Both the position numbers and the translations under genes were made by a program. 64,000 bases of DNA, from contig OZ234494.1 in the NCBI GenBank assembly GCA_965153455.1, positions 21,576,001-21,640,000 on the forward strand. The letters run 5' to 3'. The notes beneath the pieces were generated by a model. The model saw only the letters and a list, made by a program, of their open reading frames with translations, was not told the DNA's origin and did not search any database. Below are positions 25,001-38,640 of the stretch, piece by piece (position 1 is the stretch's first letter; each line of letters begins with the position of its first letter). This DNA comes from Sphagnum compactum. Taxonomy: Eukaryota; Bryophyta; Sphagnopsida; Sphagnales.

Positions 25001-26420
25001 TGAGATTAAAAGTGCAGTTGGACCATGGTGGGGGAAAGAACAGTTACAGAGCAAACAGGAAGGCAGGGTCTATTTTTGCTTGCCAAGCTCCACACATTCT
25101 ATATAGTAAAGGACGTCGTGGTCGTGAAGCTTCGGGATGAAATGAAACTTTCCATCCGTTCATTCGTCCGTCATCCATCTCGTCATCCATCCCGTCATCC
25201 ATCCAAACAGAACAAATATATATTTTTAAAAAGGAAAAAACTAGCCAAAAAAAAAACAGAAAAACACTTTAACAATTAGAAACTTTTTGTAAACACTTAA
25301 ACATGAAACAAAAAAGGGAATACAGTAAAATAATCTTAAAAGAAATTCTATGTAGTAAAGGACGTCGTGGTCGTGAAGCTTCAGGATGAAATGAAGCTTT
25401 CCATCCATCCGTCGGGATGAAATGAAGCTTTCCATCCGTTCATTCGTCCGTCATCCATCCCGTCATCCATCCAAACAGAACAAATATATATTTTAAAAAG
25501 GGGAAAAACTAGCCCAAAAAAAAACAGAAAAACATTTTAACAATTAGAAACTTTTTGTAAACACTTAAACATGAAACAAAAAAGGCGAATACAGTAAAAT
25601 AATCTTAAAAGAAAATTAAAAAATAGATTACAAAAAATAAGAAACAAAACATAGAGCAAAAGAAAGAAAAAAAACCCATACTTGAAAAAAAAATGAGGTT
25701 TGTCTTCTTTTTCCAAACTTCAAACCTGCATCTAATCAAACAAAAATAAAAAAGTTTTTTTTAATTATTTTTATTATAAAACATATTAGAAAAAGTAGAA
25801 TTTTTTTTTGAAAAGAAAATAGAAACTAAATAAATAAATAAACGCATAAAAATAGAAAAAAAATGAAGATAGACAAAATAAGAATAGAAAAAATTAAAAC
25901 ATGAAACAAACATAAACAAAAAAAAGTAAAAACACAAAAACTATAAAAAGGGAATGGAAACAAATAAAACAAGGAAAAGGAAATACAATAAAATCATTTT
26001 AAAAGAAAAAAAATTACAAAAAAGAAGAAACCAAATAAAGAGTAGAAAATAAGAAAAAATAAAACTTATAATAATGAAGAAAAACCCTACTTGAAAAAGA
26101 ATGAGGTGTGTCTTCTTACTCCAAACTTCAAACTTGCATCCAAATAAACAAAAATACAAAAGTGAAAAAGAAACACTTTATTTTTATTATACAAAATAAT
26201 AATAAAAACAGAAAACACATAAAAATAAATTATAAAAAAGATAAAAGTTTTGAAAAAAAACGAAACATGAACCAAACATTGTTGAAATAACACACCTGTG
26301 CATTAGGCACAAGGTTCAAACTAGTTACATATCTTAAAGGACGTCGGGATGAAATGAAGCTTCCCCAGAATCCGTCCCGTCGTCCATCCGTCTCGTTGTC
26401 CTCTGTCCATCCATCCGATC
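22015..26420. repeat. Mosaic of repeated modules (three types)
   Basis: Module A (about 22019-22240 and 23595-23810) shares AATCTCAGTATGAAATGCTG, GCATTTAATGCACAAGGT and GAAAATATATGTAGCAGCAG. Module B (22595-22640, 25110-25205, 25352-25475, 26335-26420) has GGATGAAATGAA(G/A)CTTTCC and CATCCATC/CGTC repeats. Module C (about 22940-23270, 25205-25350, 25470-25790, 26090-26170) is A-rich and shares CACTTTAACAATTAGAAACTT and CTTCTTTTTCCAAACTTCAAACCT; the first 25 kb copy has only its left part. Order is A-B-C-A-B-C-B-C-C-B, so the locus grew by segmental duplication. No transposase or RT is visible. Confidence 0.75.
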
Positions 26421-27099
26421 GTTCATGCGAATCGACCCCCTGGAAGCTCCGAGGTTGTTGGCTGCACGTCATCCCTCTACTGAGTCTGACACTGCAGCTT
26501 TCTGCCCACCATCATCCGTCCCACACATATATGTCCATAATTTCAGACCATTCTCATCAACATGATTTCATGCTCATCACTCTGCAGTCTGTCTGTGTTG
26601 CTCAATCCGAAACTTGCAAATGACCCAACAAGAAGATCTTGAACTCACCTGAGAAAAAAGCAACAGTTTACACTCTTACAAAATACACCCAAAAAAAGTT
26701 CAGGATCTTCTGTCATTATGATTTATTTTGGTCTCTCCCCCTGAACCCGCAATACTCACCATGGTAAAAGTGGGTGTGGAACACATTGGGGATTTTTTTT
26801 TTCAAATGCCCGAAACAACATTACAATTGACAATTAATCCATGCAAAAATGGATTCTGAAGAAAATGGAACACATTTGGGATTTTTTATGCTCTCACAAT
26901 ATTGTCCTTGACATTAATAGCCTAAGCAAAAATGGGTTGCACACAAATAAGAAAATATTTCGTAGACATTCAATGAGGCAAGCCAATATCGATCATTGGT
27001 CACAAAAAGCTGTGAACACGCAACACTTTATTCCAATCCACAATTGACACTAACACATAGTGAACATTCATCAAAACATGGGACAAAATGAAAACTATT

Positions 27100-27265
27100 T
27101 GGAGCAACTCCACCCATGCCGTTTATTTGGGCCTCCAAGAGAATTTTTCACATTCACGATGGCTTATTGACTTTTTCTCAAGCCTCACCCATAAAAATGA
27201 AAATTGGGTGAGAGATTGCTTAAATGAAATTACTTCGACCGATCATTCTATATAACAAATCATGC
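27100..27265. mobile_element. Left part of a Tourist-like MITE (family copy 1)
   Basis: Starts GGAGCAACTCCACCCA, followed by TTTGGGCC, CACCCATAAAAATGA and a GACCGATCATT block in the same order as the copies at 53.85 kb and 57.0 kb. The right terminus is not clear, so this copy is probably broken. Confidence 0.5.
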
Positions 27266-27954
27266 ACAATTATTATACAAAGGGCACTTCATCATGTGCA
27301 CATTAGTCATTTTTTTTCCACTTTCAAATATTAGCAATATTTGCACCAGCAACCCATGGCATGGTGCCAAATTGGCACAAGCCATCAAATGATCTAGCAG
27401 TAGGCGGCATAATACATCAATTTTTGGAGTTTTTTGGCTATGGGCCTTTTTTTTAAATATATATAAAAGGCTACTAGATATTATTATTTTTGTGAAAAAT
27501 TGAAGACTACAACCTGACATTTTTCTTCCAAAAGTTGTTGTCCAACTTATTTTGTGCAAAAAAAATACAACAAACTAACATCTCTTTGGAGTTGTTTAGC
27601 TTCACAGACATTAGCACCAGTGCGTGTTTTGGCTCCATGCCAAATTGATGTTGCAGGTTGCCCAAAGCAGAATTTGCCAATTCAACTTTTCAACAAGCAT
27701 TATTAAACCAAAGTTACAACAATGTTGAATGAACATATGACTAAATTATTGTCGCCTATGGAGGAATTGAACCTCTAAACTACTCATTTACTACATAAGT
27801 GGCCTACAAAATATATAATTTAATTTTATTATATGACTTTGAAATATACAAGAACATAGCTAAGTAGTAGGTACTTACTACTTACTATTATTGGCACGTT
27901 CGAAAAATCAATGGAAAAATAAAATAAAATAGTGGGGTAATGGACCATGGCCTT

Positions 27955-28225
27955 TGAAAGTCAAAATGTGAACCCAATATCATCCATGCAAGGGATCAAT
28001 GGGAGCAAGACTCAAATGTCCAAGGCACATTGCCAATGGCCAAAGTTACCAAGACTTGGAAAAAGCTAGTGAACAAAAAACACAAGGAGCAGGGTAGACT
28101 TGAAAGTCATGATGTAAACCCAATATCATCCATTTGAAGGTTAAGCATGAGCAAGTGTCCAAAGCACATAGGCATAGCTGCAAAAAAATTGGAGTTAAAT
28201 TTGCAATAGAATTTTTTAAATGGCT
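27955..28225. repeat. Two-copy tandem duplication (~140 bp unit)
   Basis: GTGAACCCAATATCATCCAT at about 27968 is matched by GTAAACCCAATATCATCCAT at about 28112, each followed by similar GAGCAAG...GTCCAA(G/A)GCACAT text. Diverged duplicate, no coding signal. Confidence 0.7.
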
Positions 28226-30990
28226 TAACATCATGGAAATTTAAGGATTCATTAAATAAAATGTGAACCAAAATTGAAGGATACAAAAAACACATTAAAC
28301 ATCACCATACCACTTCTTTCAATCTTTCAAGACTCAATTGCATCCTTGTATGAACATGCATTTTAGGTGAGGAATTGTTGTTGGAACATTCTAAACAACC
28401 ATGGGTGGATGAAGACCTAGTCTATTTTGGAGGTTGGATTTAACGAATTTTAGACTTAGAAAAAACATCGTTTATCTTCCATGTTTCCCAAAACAAGTAC
28501 ACTACCAATTTCAACCTACTTGAAATATTCGAAAAGATTATGACATAACACTTTGGAACTTGAAATTGTGCAACACAACCAAGTGAGTGGATTTATATCA
28601 AAGGGATAATACATGGCAACCTTAGCATGGGCTTTCATTGTGATTTTAAAAAAACTTTGCTACAAGTCAAGTGTTGAACCATAGGATCTTAGGAACCAAA
28701 TCTTGTTGACCACTTGGTTCCTTAGCCAAGGTCGTTTAAGAACTTGCATGGTGCAACTTTAAAATCTCAAGATGCTTTGGGAAGGAATCTTTAGTTTCTT
28801 CCTAAAATCAATATTATGCATAAATGATGCCAAATGCATCAAACACTTCATGGGAAGGGAATTTTTTTAATCTAATTAATAATTATTGTGCAAATTTTGT
28901 CTCGATAAAGACACATTTATGTGAACAAAAAGAAGGAAAAATAACAAGCAAGTATTGAAATTTTTTTTTGCCATAGTAAAGCAAAATTCATGTGAACAAA
29001 AAATTGCAAAACAATCCCCAAAGCAATGAACAAACAAGTGAAACAAAAAAAAAAAACAAATTGAAAAAACAAGAAAACTTGAATGGCAAACCTATGATGG
29101 TTGTTGCCACACCATTTGCACACATATTTTTACCTTCTTCTGTCACAAATAACTTATCCCCAATTATTCTCAATGTATCATAAATAAATTTCATTTTCAT
29201 TCATATTGAAAATCAAATGTTCAAGAGCAAATTTTGGCATTGGGATCCATTCCAAGGTGATGTTCTCACGAGAACAATCTAACAATGCATGATATTCATG
29301 GAACATGTCGACTTGAAACTTTGTGATAGGATCAACAAATTAAAATTACAATAGTGCTTGACAAATCTTGACCACACTAACAAATATAATTACAAAATGT
29401 GGGTGTAGTTCATTAATCCATGTATAGTGGACCAATGAATCCACTACATCCCCACTAGGTCTTGTTCAATAGGATCATTGAATCATTCAAAGTCTAGTGA
29501 AATCACTTGGTGTACATGGACACATTTTGTTGTAGTGAAATCAAAGATGAGATTATCATTCCCTTGAAAAAATTTGATCAAACTATGGATTGTTTCCAAA
29601 TAGAGAAAATATTACACACTAAGGACAACAACATATCCAACAAAGTGTTCAAAGTTGGTTGTAGCTTAGAATTGATGTTGATGTTGATGTCCATGCCCAT
29701 CATCATCAATAGAATTCAATACTCAACCATCACCCTCTTGACTAGACTTGGCATACAAATTCAGTTTGTCTTCACATTTTTTAGTATTTTAAAACTTTTT
29801 AATTTCCATGATGCTAGTATTTGTTAGTTTCTAATGGCATTGGGGTTTATTGTGAAATTATTGGTATAAAGACTAAAGCAAACCCTTCATTCGATGCACC
29901 AAGGGAATCACAAAACAATATAAATAGTCAAAATTGTTTGATGAGATACACATTGAACCCCTAAAATAAAAAGGGCCAATGATTGTCAAATTTGCATTAT
30001 GAGATTCAATTTGGTGCCCTAGAAAATGTTCACATCATTTGAACCAAAAGTAATGAGCTTTGATGTGATTTCATTTCGCTTAAATTTATTTCTTGCAACA
30101 AAGATTCCATAATGTTGAAGTCAAATTATCCACACTAAATCCACCCACCCGCCACTTGCAACATTGACAATAATAGTAAAATGTGCACCCAATTGTCAAC
30201 CACATATACAAGTGAATACTAATAAGGTGAGTGCAAGAAAAGGTGGACTACTTTTCACATTGCAAGTTTTTGTAGAGTGTCATGCATTAACATGCCATAA
30301 AATCATCATTACTACCATGGCTTGTGCCATTGGCCCAAGTGTTACCATGTCCTCAACTGATTTTTCCTTCCAGAACCTGGTTTTAGGGAATTTATTTGAA
30401 TTTTCAGCGGCAGAAATCATTTTTAAATCAATATCTCCCATATTCTAAATCCAAATCTTACCAAATAAATTTCATTAAATCCTTCTCATCAAGATCTTTC
30501 CAATAACACCAAAGGCACATTCCTATTCCTCCAAAATTTTCAGCTACAATTTAATTTAATTTTCAATGAAAAAATCATTCAATATTCAAGAACTTTTGCA
30601 CTACAAGTCCAAACGCCATGAAACCAAACCAATGGACCCCTCCTCCTCAAGAACTTTCCAAAGAGACCAAGAACACAATTTGAAGCATCTCGATTCAATG
30701 CATCTCATAAGTAGAAACAAGACAAAACAAACAAACTACCTTCCTTTCTAGATAGATGCCAAATTTCCCATTGAATTAAGATTCTCAATTGAACAAGAAA
30801 ACATTTACATTTTTTAAAAACATTTATTTTCCAAATATAGAGTATTGGGCTTTTGAAGTTGAAAAATATGGACTAGTCTTTTGTTTATGGTTTTATACAA
30901 GTACGATTTTGGTTATGAATTTTTTTGGGGTTATCATAAAGGGGTTCAATATATCATATATTAAAGAAAAAATAATGTAGATGCAAAAAA
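28226..30990. other. AT-rich intergenic DNA, no gene seen
   Basis: Only short open frames of biased composition, such as lysine/phenylalanine-rich antisense pairs around 29 kb. I see no domain, transposon end or spliced structure that I can defend. Confidence 0.5.
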
Positions 30991-30997
30991 ATTGTTT

Positions 30998-31345
30998 AAA
31001 GCCTAAACCTTAAATTGTAAACCTTAAAACCTAAAGCCAAAACTAAAAACCTAAAACTTAACCTTAAATGTAAACCTACACCTCAAATTATAAACCTTAA
31101 AACCTAAAACTTCTACCTAAACCCCAAATTGTCAACCTTAAAAACCTAAACCTAGAGCCTAGATGAAAACCTTAAAACCAAAAGCCTAACCTTAAATATA
31201 AATTTTATATCTAAACACTAAATTGTAAACCTTAAAACTTAAAGCTGAATCATAAACCTGAAAGCTTAAAACCTAACCTTAAATCTAAACCTTATACCTA
31301 AACCTTAAATTATAAACCGTAAACCTTAAATCCATTAAAATGTAA
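30998..31345. repeat. Degenerate telomere-like minisatellite (CCTAAA/CCTTAAA words)
   Basis: About 350 bp made of words such as AAACCTTAAA, AACCTAAAA and CCTTAAATTGTAAA. They are decayed relatives of the plant telomere unit CCCTAAA, with few perfect units left. Likely an old interstitial telomeric-repeat tract. Confidence 0.6.
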
Positions 31346-31511
31346 ACCCAATAAATATATTTTAAAAATATGCAATACCTGTACATAAGGCTTGCCAAAA
31401 AAATTGTTTATTGGTCCAAGCCCCTTTAAATGAGTCCCCATTCAAAAATGCACTACTTGCATTCACCATATTAAAAATGTTTGGATGCATGTAGCCCATA
31501 TAGGTTTATAC

Positions 31512-31725
31512 GACCATTATGCAAGTATTGCAAAAGAGGAGGAAAAATCAAGTGTGTGTTTTGAACCCCATGTGGGTATTGCAATTGAAGAGGAAAAATC
31601 CAGTGTGGGTTTTGAGACAGAACCATGCAGGTATTGCAAAAGAGGAAAAAAATCCAACATGTGTTTCAAGGCCCGATGCGGGTATTGCAATTGAGGAAAA
31701 AAAATTTAATATGTGTTTTGCTAAT
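31512..31725. repeat. Four-copy ~54 bp minisatellite with two-unit higher order
   Basis: (T/G)GGTATTGCAA-type starts recur at about 31522, 31575, 31630 and 31679. Copies 1 and 3 continue AAGAGGA while copies 2 and 4 continue TTGA(A)GAGG, so the real duplicated unit is about 108 bp. The Cys/Lys-rich peptides encoded here are repeat artefacts. Confidence 0.8.
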
Positions 31726-32629
31726 GATATGCAAAAATTACATACATTGGGGGTTTTGGTGTTTCTGGAGGTACTATGGGTTCATTCTTTCAAGCATATA
31801 TGTCAAGGTTAAGGCGTGAAAATATTGAACAAAGTGATTCAAAATAATTTTTTAATATGGCCTATGAAACATTACATTAAGAAATGCAAAAAAGATTCAT
31901 GGAGAATCCAAAATGTAAAATGTAATAATCTACATAGATTTGCACGAAAATGTTCAAAAATTCACAAAAATGCACATAGATATGTTAAAAAAACTAGTCA
32001 ATGACCATCATCATTAAAACCATGAGCTTGCCAATAAGCTTTGGCCACTTCCTCCACTTGTCCTACATGATGGTGGGTGAACATTTGGTGATGCTCTATA
32101 GTAAGATGAACTTCAGAAGCCACAACTTGGTCCTTCGTAGTTCCACACAACCTAAATCAAAATTTACACAATTTGTCAAAAATAAAATTCAAAATTTTAA
32201 TAGAACAATTTAATTTAAAGTAATGGAAGGGTTTGAAGATAAATATTGTTTGTAAATGGTCTTTAATGCATAAAAATCAAGGATTGCCTACATTTTTTCA
32301 AGTCGAGTGGACTTGTTGGATTTCCGTTTCGATAAGGTGGCATTCCATGCTAGCTTTGCTTTTCTCGCATAAGGTAATTTGCATTGGAGGATGGTGTTAT
32401 TAAGTTTTTCACTTTTCTCAATTCGTGAGAATGCATTTTGAGGGATATATCCCACACCCCAATTAAAAATGCCAAAAAATTTCAACAAGATCTTTGAAGT
32501 GAGCTTGACCAAATGTGGCTTAAGGACCTCCTCATGCCCTTGTGTTGCTTCTTTTAAGCGATCCCATTCCAATGCAACTTTTGCTTGTGCACGAGCAATT
32601 GACTTCTACTCATTTCGCTGCAAAATTGA

Positions 32630-32860
32630 TTGAATATTATGCATTGAAAACACATTTGAGACATGGATTTATTGGAAGATGCAAAATCTATGTGACATTC
32701 ATTTATTCATAGGTTCATACTTTATCTGTCAACACATTTATCTGTGTGTCAAATGTGTTTTCAATGCATGATATTCATGCAAAAAATGTACAAACCTATG
32801 TATGAACGAACTTCGCACAATTTTCATTATTAATTCATCACATGCTAAATTTGTGATGCC
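32630..32860. mobile_element. MITE fragment (GTTCGTTCATTCATA family)
   Basis: It shares TGTCAAATGTGTTTTCAAT, CCTATGTATGAACGAACTTC and a terminal GCTAAATTTGTGATG with the two elements at 47.67 and 48.78 kb. The right terminus near 32859 matches their ends, while the left terminus is missing. Confidence 0.6.
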
Positions 32861-35800
32861 CATTCTACAAACCATGGAAAAGGGAGGGAAATTGAATAAT
32901 CTTAATGCAAATTTCCCCAACCATGGTGTTGTCAAGTTATAGAATTGATAAAAACTTGTGAACATTGAATGGGGGAAAATTACGAGCTTGTTTGTTGTTC
33001 TTGTAAACTAAAGAAAGATGAAGTTTACAAGAAGAAAGATGAAGCGTCTTGTCACTTCCAAATGGTTTCGTAATTTTTTTGTGATTTATTTGGTGGAAGT
33101 TTTGCTCAAATCAAAACTTATTTGTGTCAAATATGATGACAAATTGATCAGCAACCCAAATGTCCTAGGTGTTGCAAGTTATGGACATTGAGGTGTGTGA
33201 CAACTTGACACCATTGAACTTTGATCGACCACAATCTCAACATTGCTGTTAACATTGTGGTTATTTAAGAAAACTTTCATTTGAAAGTTTGGTAGCAACT
33301 TTGATGGCTCAATCACGAATCACCACCATTGATAAAAACTCAATGAAATAAGTAACTAATAATGCATGTACATGACACATAAGCACAACAAGATTATGCA
33401 TGTAGCAACAATATAGATTGCATAGTGCACACAAAACTTAGAAAAGTAACCTTAAATTGAATTGCATTCATAATCCATAGAAATTGTAGAATCCAAAACC
33501 AATTTTATACATGATTGTGAGTTGCATGTTGCAACTTGAAAGAAAAGAAAAGAAAAACATTGATTACATATGAGGTTCAACAAACATACATTTGAACTTT
33601 TAAGAATTCTGATTTGCAACTTTGTACATAGCTTAATGAACTCAAGGCCTAGGCTCAAATTGCTGAATATTTTGTCACTTTGCAATGTACATACCAAAAC
33701 ACAATTCCAACAACTAACATTGATCCTTAATGATCATGAAAAGTTGCCAATGAACAAAGACATTGAAAAATAAAAACCTTTCATTTTAGTCTTGCAAATT
33801 GCACACCAAAGATTAGGATTTAGGAATCAAGAACTTGATCTTCAAAATTTTAATGCTTGCAATGTGTAGGCAATAATAATAACCATGCTTCAAATTTCAA
33901 ATCCATGATGCATTGTAGCTGCCACATTGAAAATAAAAAAACTAAGGATACTAGGATTTTTTTTATGAAAGCTATTAATACATGGTTATAAGTCCAATTA
34001 AAAGGCAACCATTTTCTAGTTCTACCTTTAACATGTATTACACAAAAGCTAGTTATTACTTGAAACCTAAAAAGAAAAATTATGAGACAAAGGGCCAGGC
34101 CAAGAGGTAAGTTCCATTTGGACCTGGGGTGGAAACATGCGAACAAAAATATAGAGTGCAATATATTGTTTGTTGAGTAAAAATTATAAGTTAATTAGCT
34201 CAAAAATAAGGTTATGTGTATTTGGAAAATAAAATTATAACTAATATAAGGTATGTGTAAATATCTTATATTAGAAAAAAATTATATGTGCATTAAAAAT
34301 TTAAGGTGTTAGTTATTAGTAGGTTCAATTATTGTGAAATAATGTTTTGATTAATTTGTGACTAATAATTTAAGTTTGTAAATTATAAATTTTTTCATTT
34401 TAATTACAATCTATGGGTGAAAGCATGATAAAGTAGCCAAAAAGAGTAGTTCTGCTATGCAAAAATTGGGGGTTTCCAATAAAAGGTACAACAAGGAGAT
34501 GAATTTGTGAAAATAATATCAATTTTTTTGGGTACATTCTTTTAAAACTATTTTTGGCAATGATTTCAAAAGTTTAATTGATATATTATATTTTTTCAAT
34601 GCACTTGCGAGTACTTGAATTGGACCTTTAATTTTTGGCAATTTGAAAAGTAGATTTCAAATACTTCAAAGTATATGAATTTTTTTTGTAATTTAATTTT
34701 TTTTTTTCCAAACCCTCAATATTGATGTGGTGGACATTATAATATATTTATTTTTGTCAACGGATCTTTTTTTTCTGTCAACGGATCTTTTTTTCATAGC
34801 TAAATTCATTCCTAACCCTAAAAAATGAACATAATTTCTAGGGATACTTTTGGGGTACTTTTCAAAGTCCAAATGATATGGTACGATTGTTTTAAAAACT
34901 AGAAAAAGGCTAGAGGTGCTAATGAGGAAATCTAAAGGTTCCATTTCATTTGAGATGTTAAAGGAAGGTTAGAAGTTTTGAAAACCATTTTTTTCTCCTT
35001 TATAAATAAAAAAAATGGTAATAAATAGGGTCAAAATATCTTACTTGCACCCCCATGGTTTCATTTTTGCTTTTAGTTCCAAACTTTTTTAGCTCCAAAC
35101 TAAAATTTTAAATTAATATAGGGTAATGAAACTAGATGCCAAAAAAATTATAAGCAAATACAAGGTGCCTAAATATGTGCATATTATAAAATTAAATAAT
35201 AATAAGGGGGGGGGGGGAATATAAATCCAAAACTTAACATTAAGTGTCCCCCAAGGCATTTGGAGAAAGGGGGGGGGGGGGGGGGATAAGATTTAATGTA
35301 ATAATTATTCTACACATACCACTTGCATGCTTAATGAAAAAATAGTTGATATAATGATATGAAATGTTTATCGCCACATCTATGATTTTAGGCTATTTTA
35401 AAAAATAATTCCTTTTAAATCTTTTGTAGTTGGAGAATGACATTTTTTAAGCTAAAAAAAATGTTAAAAAAAATGGTTAGTGCACATATGAAGAAAAATG
35501 AAAAGAAACATGTTTTGCAATTGGAAAAAACATATTTTCTTTACTATTAATTTTTGGTTGCTCCTTTGGCTTTGCATTTCGAAGATGATTTGTAAAGCTT
35601 GAGAAGGCGCTCCTATAACATTTTAAATCACTCTAAAGGGAAAAAAAATAAGAAAGATCTACCAAAATGTTTGGTGAGAAATTAATGTTCGATGATGGGC
35701 CAATTTACTCTAGTTGTTTTTCATTTGACAAACAATTTCAAAAAATGCCTTTCACATGACAAGCTACATGAAAATAAGATTTTCACATGAAAATTATACA

Positions 35801-37858
35801 AATGAACTCATATACATAATCCATGAATGAAGTGAACAAATTATGATTTGCAAAGGATGGCCACAAAAATTAAATTCAAACATAATTTCAACAAAAACAC
35901 TTGATGAAATAAAACTTCAAAAAACAAATTCTATCTTGTTACAAACAATTATATATCCATCATTGCTGTATTTCTCCAATGTTAACACATATTGTCCTAA
36001 GAAAAGAAGATTTCAGTTAATTATGTAAGTGAAGAATATTAACAATTCACATTGTTATAATGGACCACAACATGTGGAAAATAAAAATGATCTACATATA
36101 GTTATGAAAATATAAATGCATATGTATGAGTTAGGAACAACTTCATAGTCATAGCATAAAAAACACAAGGTTCACTTTTAATCCAATGATACAATTCAAC
36201 AATCTTTCTTGTTATGACAAATGTTAAAGAATGTCCTCTAGTCTATATTGTCAACATCAATCCCATGCAATAACACATGCATAAGAGCATCCAATGTGTC
36301 CAATTTCACACATGATTGAAGATGATTTTGCATAGCATTTTGTTTGAATAATCACATCCATATGTGAGTATCAAAGGCACTTAATAATAGGATATTGCTA
36401 ATGTGAGAAAAAATGACCACGAAAAATTAACAAGTAGCCTTGGAATTCCTATATGCCGCATACTTATCACATATAGTATATCGAGTGCTTTCATGATCTT
36501 CATGATTTGATATTCGTCCTCATAATTCAAAATGGATCGATTCTTGAAGATAATGAAATACAACAATTTCATGCACTCCTCCCATTTTCTTTTCTACTAT
36601 ACTGTTATCGTGTTGTGTCAACAAACAAAATCTTGTACAAGATAAATTTCAACCATCAACTTCAATATGAGATGTTTGTGATCTTTGCTCCTCTTGTGGT
36701 TGTGGACTATTGTTTTTTGAATGGTCTTGCATTCGGAACCATTATCCCATGGTGAGTCAAGGTTGAACTCTTCATACACCAACACATTTCATATACCCCT
36801 TCAATGATCCACCATGTGGAATCAAGCGTACATGCATCTTCATCATTTGTCGTTTTTGTTTTTGAATTTTCATCTTTCCTATTGTGCATATATTGAAGGT
36901 AACATTCTTGTCGAATTTTTGTAACATTGCAATTTCATGTGATAAACTTCCTTTTTTTTCTTGCCTTGCATGTGACATGCATAATTTAATTTTTGCATGT
37001 CATTGGATAAGCGCATTTGTCATAATTGTGACATGAAAAGTTTGGAAAGTGCCTTTCGTTCAATATTGTAATCAAAGGGTAGCTTCAACATATGTTTGTT
37101 GAATAATTAATTAATTTCAAGGATTCCATGTGAAATAGTTGAATGTTTTGAAAAATTCTTTATTTTCCTTCACAACATTTTTTTCTTTAAAAAGAACTTT
37201 TTTCAAAAATCTTAACATTTCTACAAATAATATAATTTGTATTGAAGCTACCAAGGTACTATTATCTATAGTAGGCAATACAATAATACCTTGGTAGATT
37301 TATCACTAATTTTATTATTTGTAAAACTGTTGAAAATTTCAAAAAATATTTTCTTAACAATAAAATATTATGATGGAAGATAAAGAATCTTTTGAAATAT
37401 TTTTTAAAAATCAAAATTCTGACATGGAATTTTCAAAATCAATTAATTGTTCAATAAATATGTATTGAAGTAGGCCTTGTATTGTATTATATATATATAT
37501 ATATATCCTCTTTCTTTGCTGGTCAAAAAATGTGTGTGATGGGCAATGAAAGACGAAAATTCCTACCTTGGGACTCAAACATAGTGTACCAGCCTTTTTT
37601 ATGCTGGCTATGTATATATATATATATATAGCCAAAAAGCTTTACTAAAAATAAAAAATGCTAAAATCAATTACGTTTTGAGATTTTCAATAGCCAGAAT
37701 ATCCATCAAAATAATGTAATAAAAAATCACCAAGATGTGTACACATGGTACAAGCAGGTAGCCAAAAATACAGAAGGACGTGCAAAAACAATTACTTAAG
37801 ATATTTAGCTTGTAGCCAAATTTCACAAAATTTTTCCTGTGGAATATCGCCACTGTGG
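32861..37858. other. AT-rich intergenic DNA with simple repeats
   Basis: No gene that I can support. Notable small items are two copies of a TCAACGGATCTTTTTTT unit (34757-34796), two poly-G runs (12 G at 35206-35217 and 17 G at 35269-35285) and (AT)n runs at about 37484-37506 and 37612-37630. Around 36.5-36.97 kb both strands are briefly open, with no domain recognised. Confidence 0.55.
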
Positions 37859-37859
37859 C

Positions 37860-38189
37860 TAAATCACAAAAATTGACCCAAAAAAACACTGCACGTGCAC
37901 CAGCACCATCATCAGCTACGAATTCTCAACTGCCCGCAGTTTTGGTGGGATCTTTCTGCGGAAGTCTCACCAGACACGTTTACGACTCCATACATGGCCC
38001 CCGCCCCCGCCTGCCCTTTTCTACTTTTAGTAGCGCGCTCGCCAAATGCCTTCTCTTCTCATACTACTCTCTTCTTCGTTCTTCTCTCCTCTCCCGCTCG
38101 CTCGCTCGCTTGCGCTGGTTGCTTTCGTTGCTTGCTTGCTTGATTGATTGACTGATTGCTGTCAAGGATGAAGCAATTAACATCCACAA

Positions 38190-38221
<32 letters not shown>

Positions 38222-38640
38222 ACAGCCAGAGATTGATCACGGGTTGCGCGATAGAGCGGCGGGACTTCTTGAAGTCGTTTGGTCGTGGAGTAGAGACTTC
38301 GGTTTCTTTCGGTCGAATCTGCGATACTCGTCTCGTAACTTTCTTCTACTTCTGTGACTAGAGTTGCGAACTTTTTTCCCGTACTCTTCTTGAGAAAGAG
38401 AGAGAGAGAGAGTCGCGAGCGAAACAGAGGAGAGAGAGACAGAGAGACAGAGAGGAGTCTCGAGCGACATAGAAGCAGGAGAGAGAGGACTTAGTGTAGA
38501 AGTTGGTGGATATTGGCGGGCTTTTCTCTGCAGGAACCTAAGTGTCGGAGGAGGCGACGAACTTGAAGGACGATCGGACCGAGTGAGGGTGTAAGGGAAG
38601 AGAGTATAGCCAGGAGTGTGACGGGCGGAGAAGAGAGAGG
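37860..38640 (+). promoter_or_regulatory. Promoter and leader region of the LigB/aspartate oxidase locus
   Basis: Base composition changes sharply here from A/T-rich to C/T-rich, then G/A-rich. A G-box core CACGTG lies at 37892-37897. (CTT)n occurs at about 38190-38220 and a GA-rich tract at about 38395-38495. CT- then GA-rich leaders are common around plant transcription starts, and the same order precedes the PILS gene at 54.86-55.17 kb. No clear TATA box was fixed. Confidence 0.55.

Noticed and set aside
22895-26293. Phe/Lys-rich frames such as 110 aa at 22895-23227
   Set aside because: Products of A-rich repeat module C; no domain.
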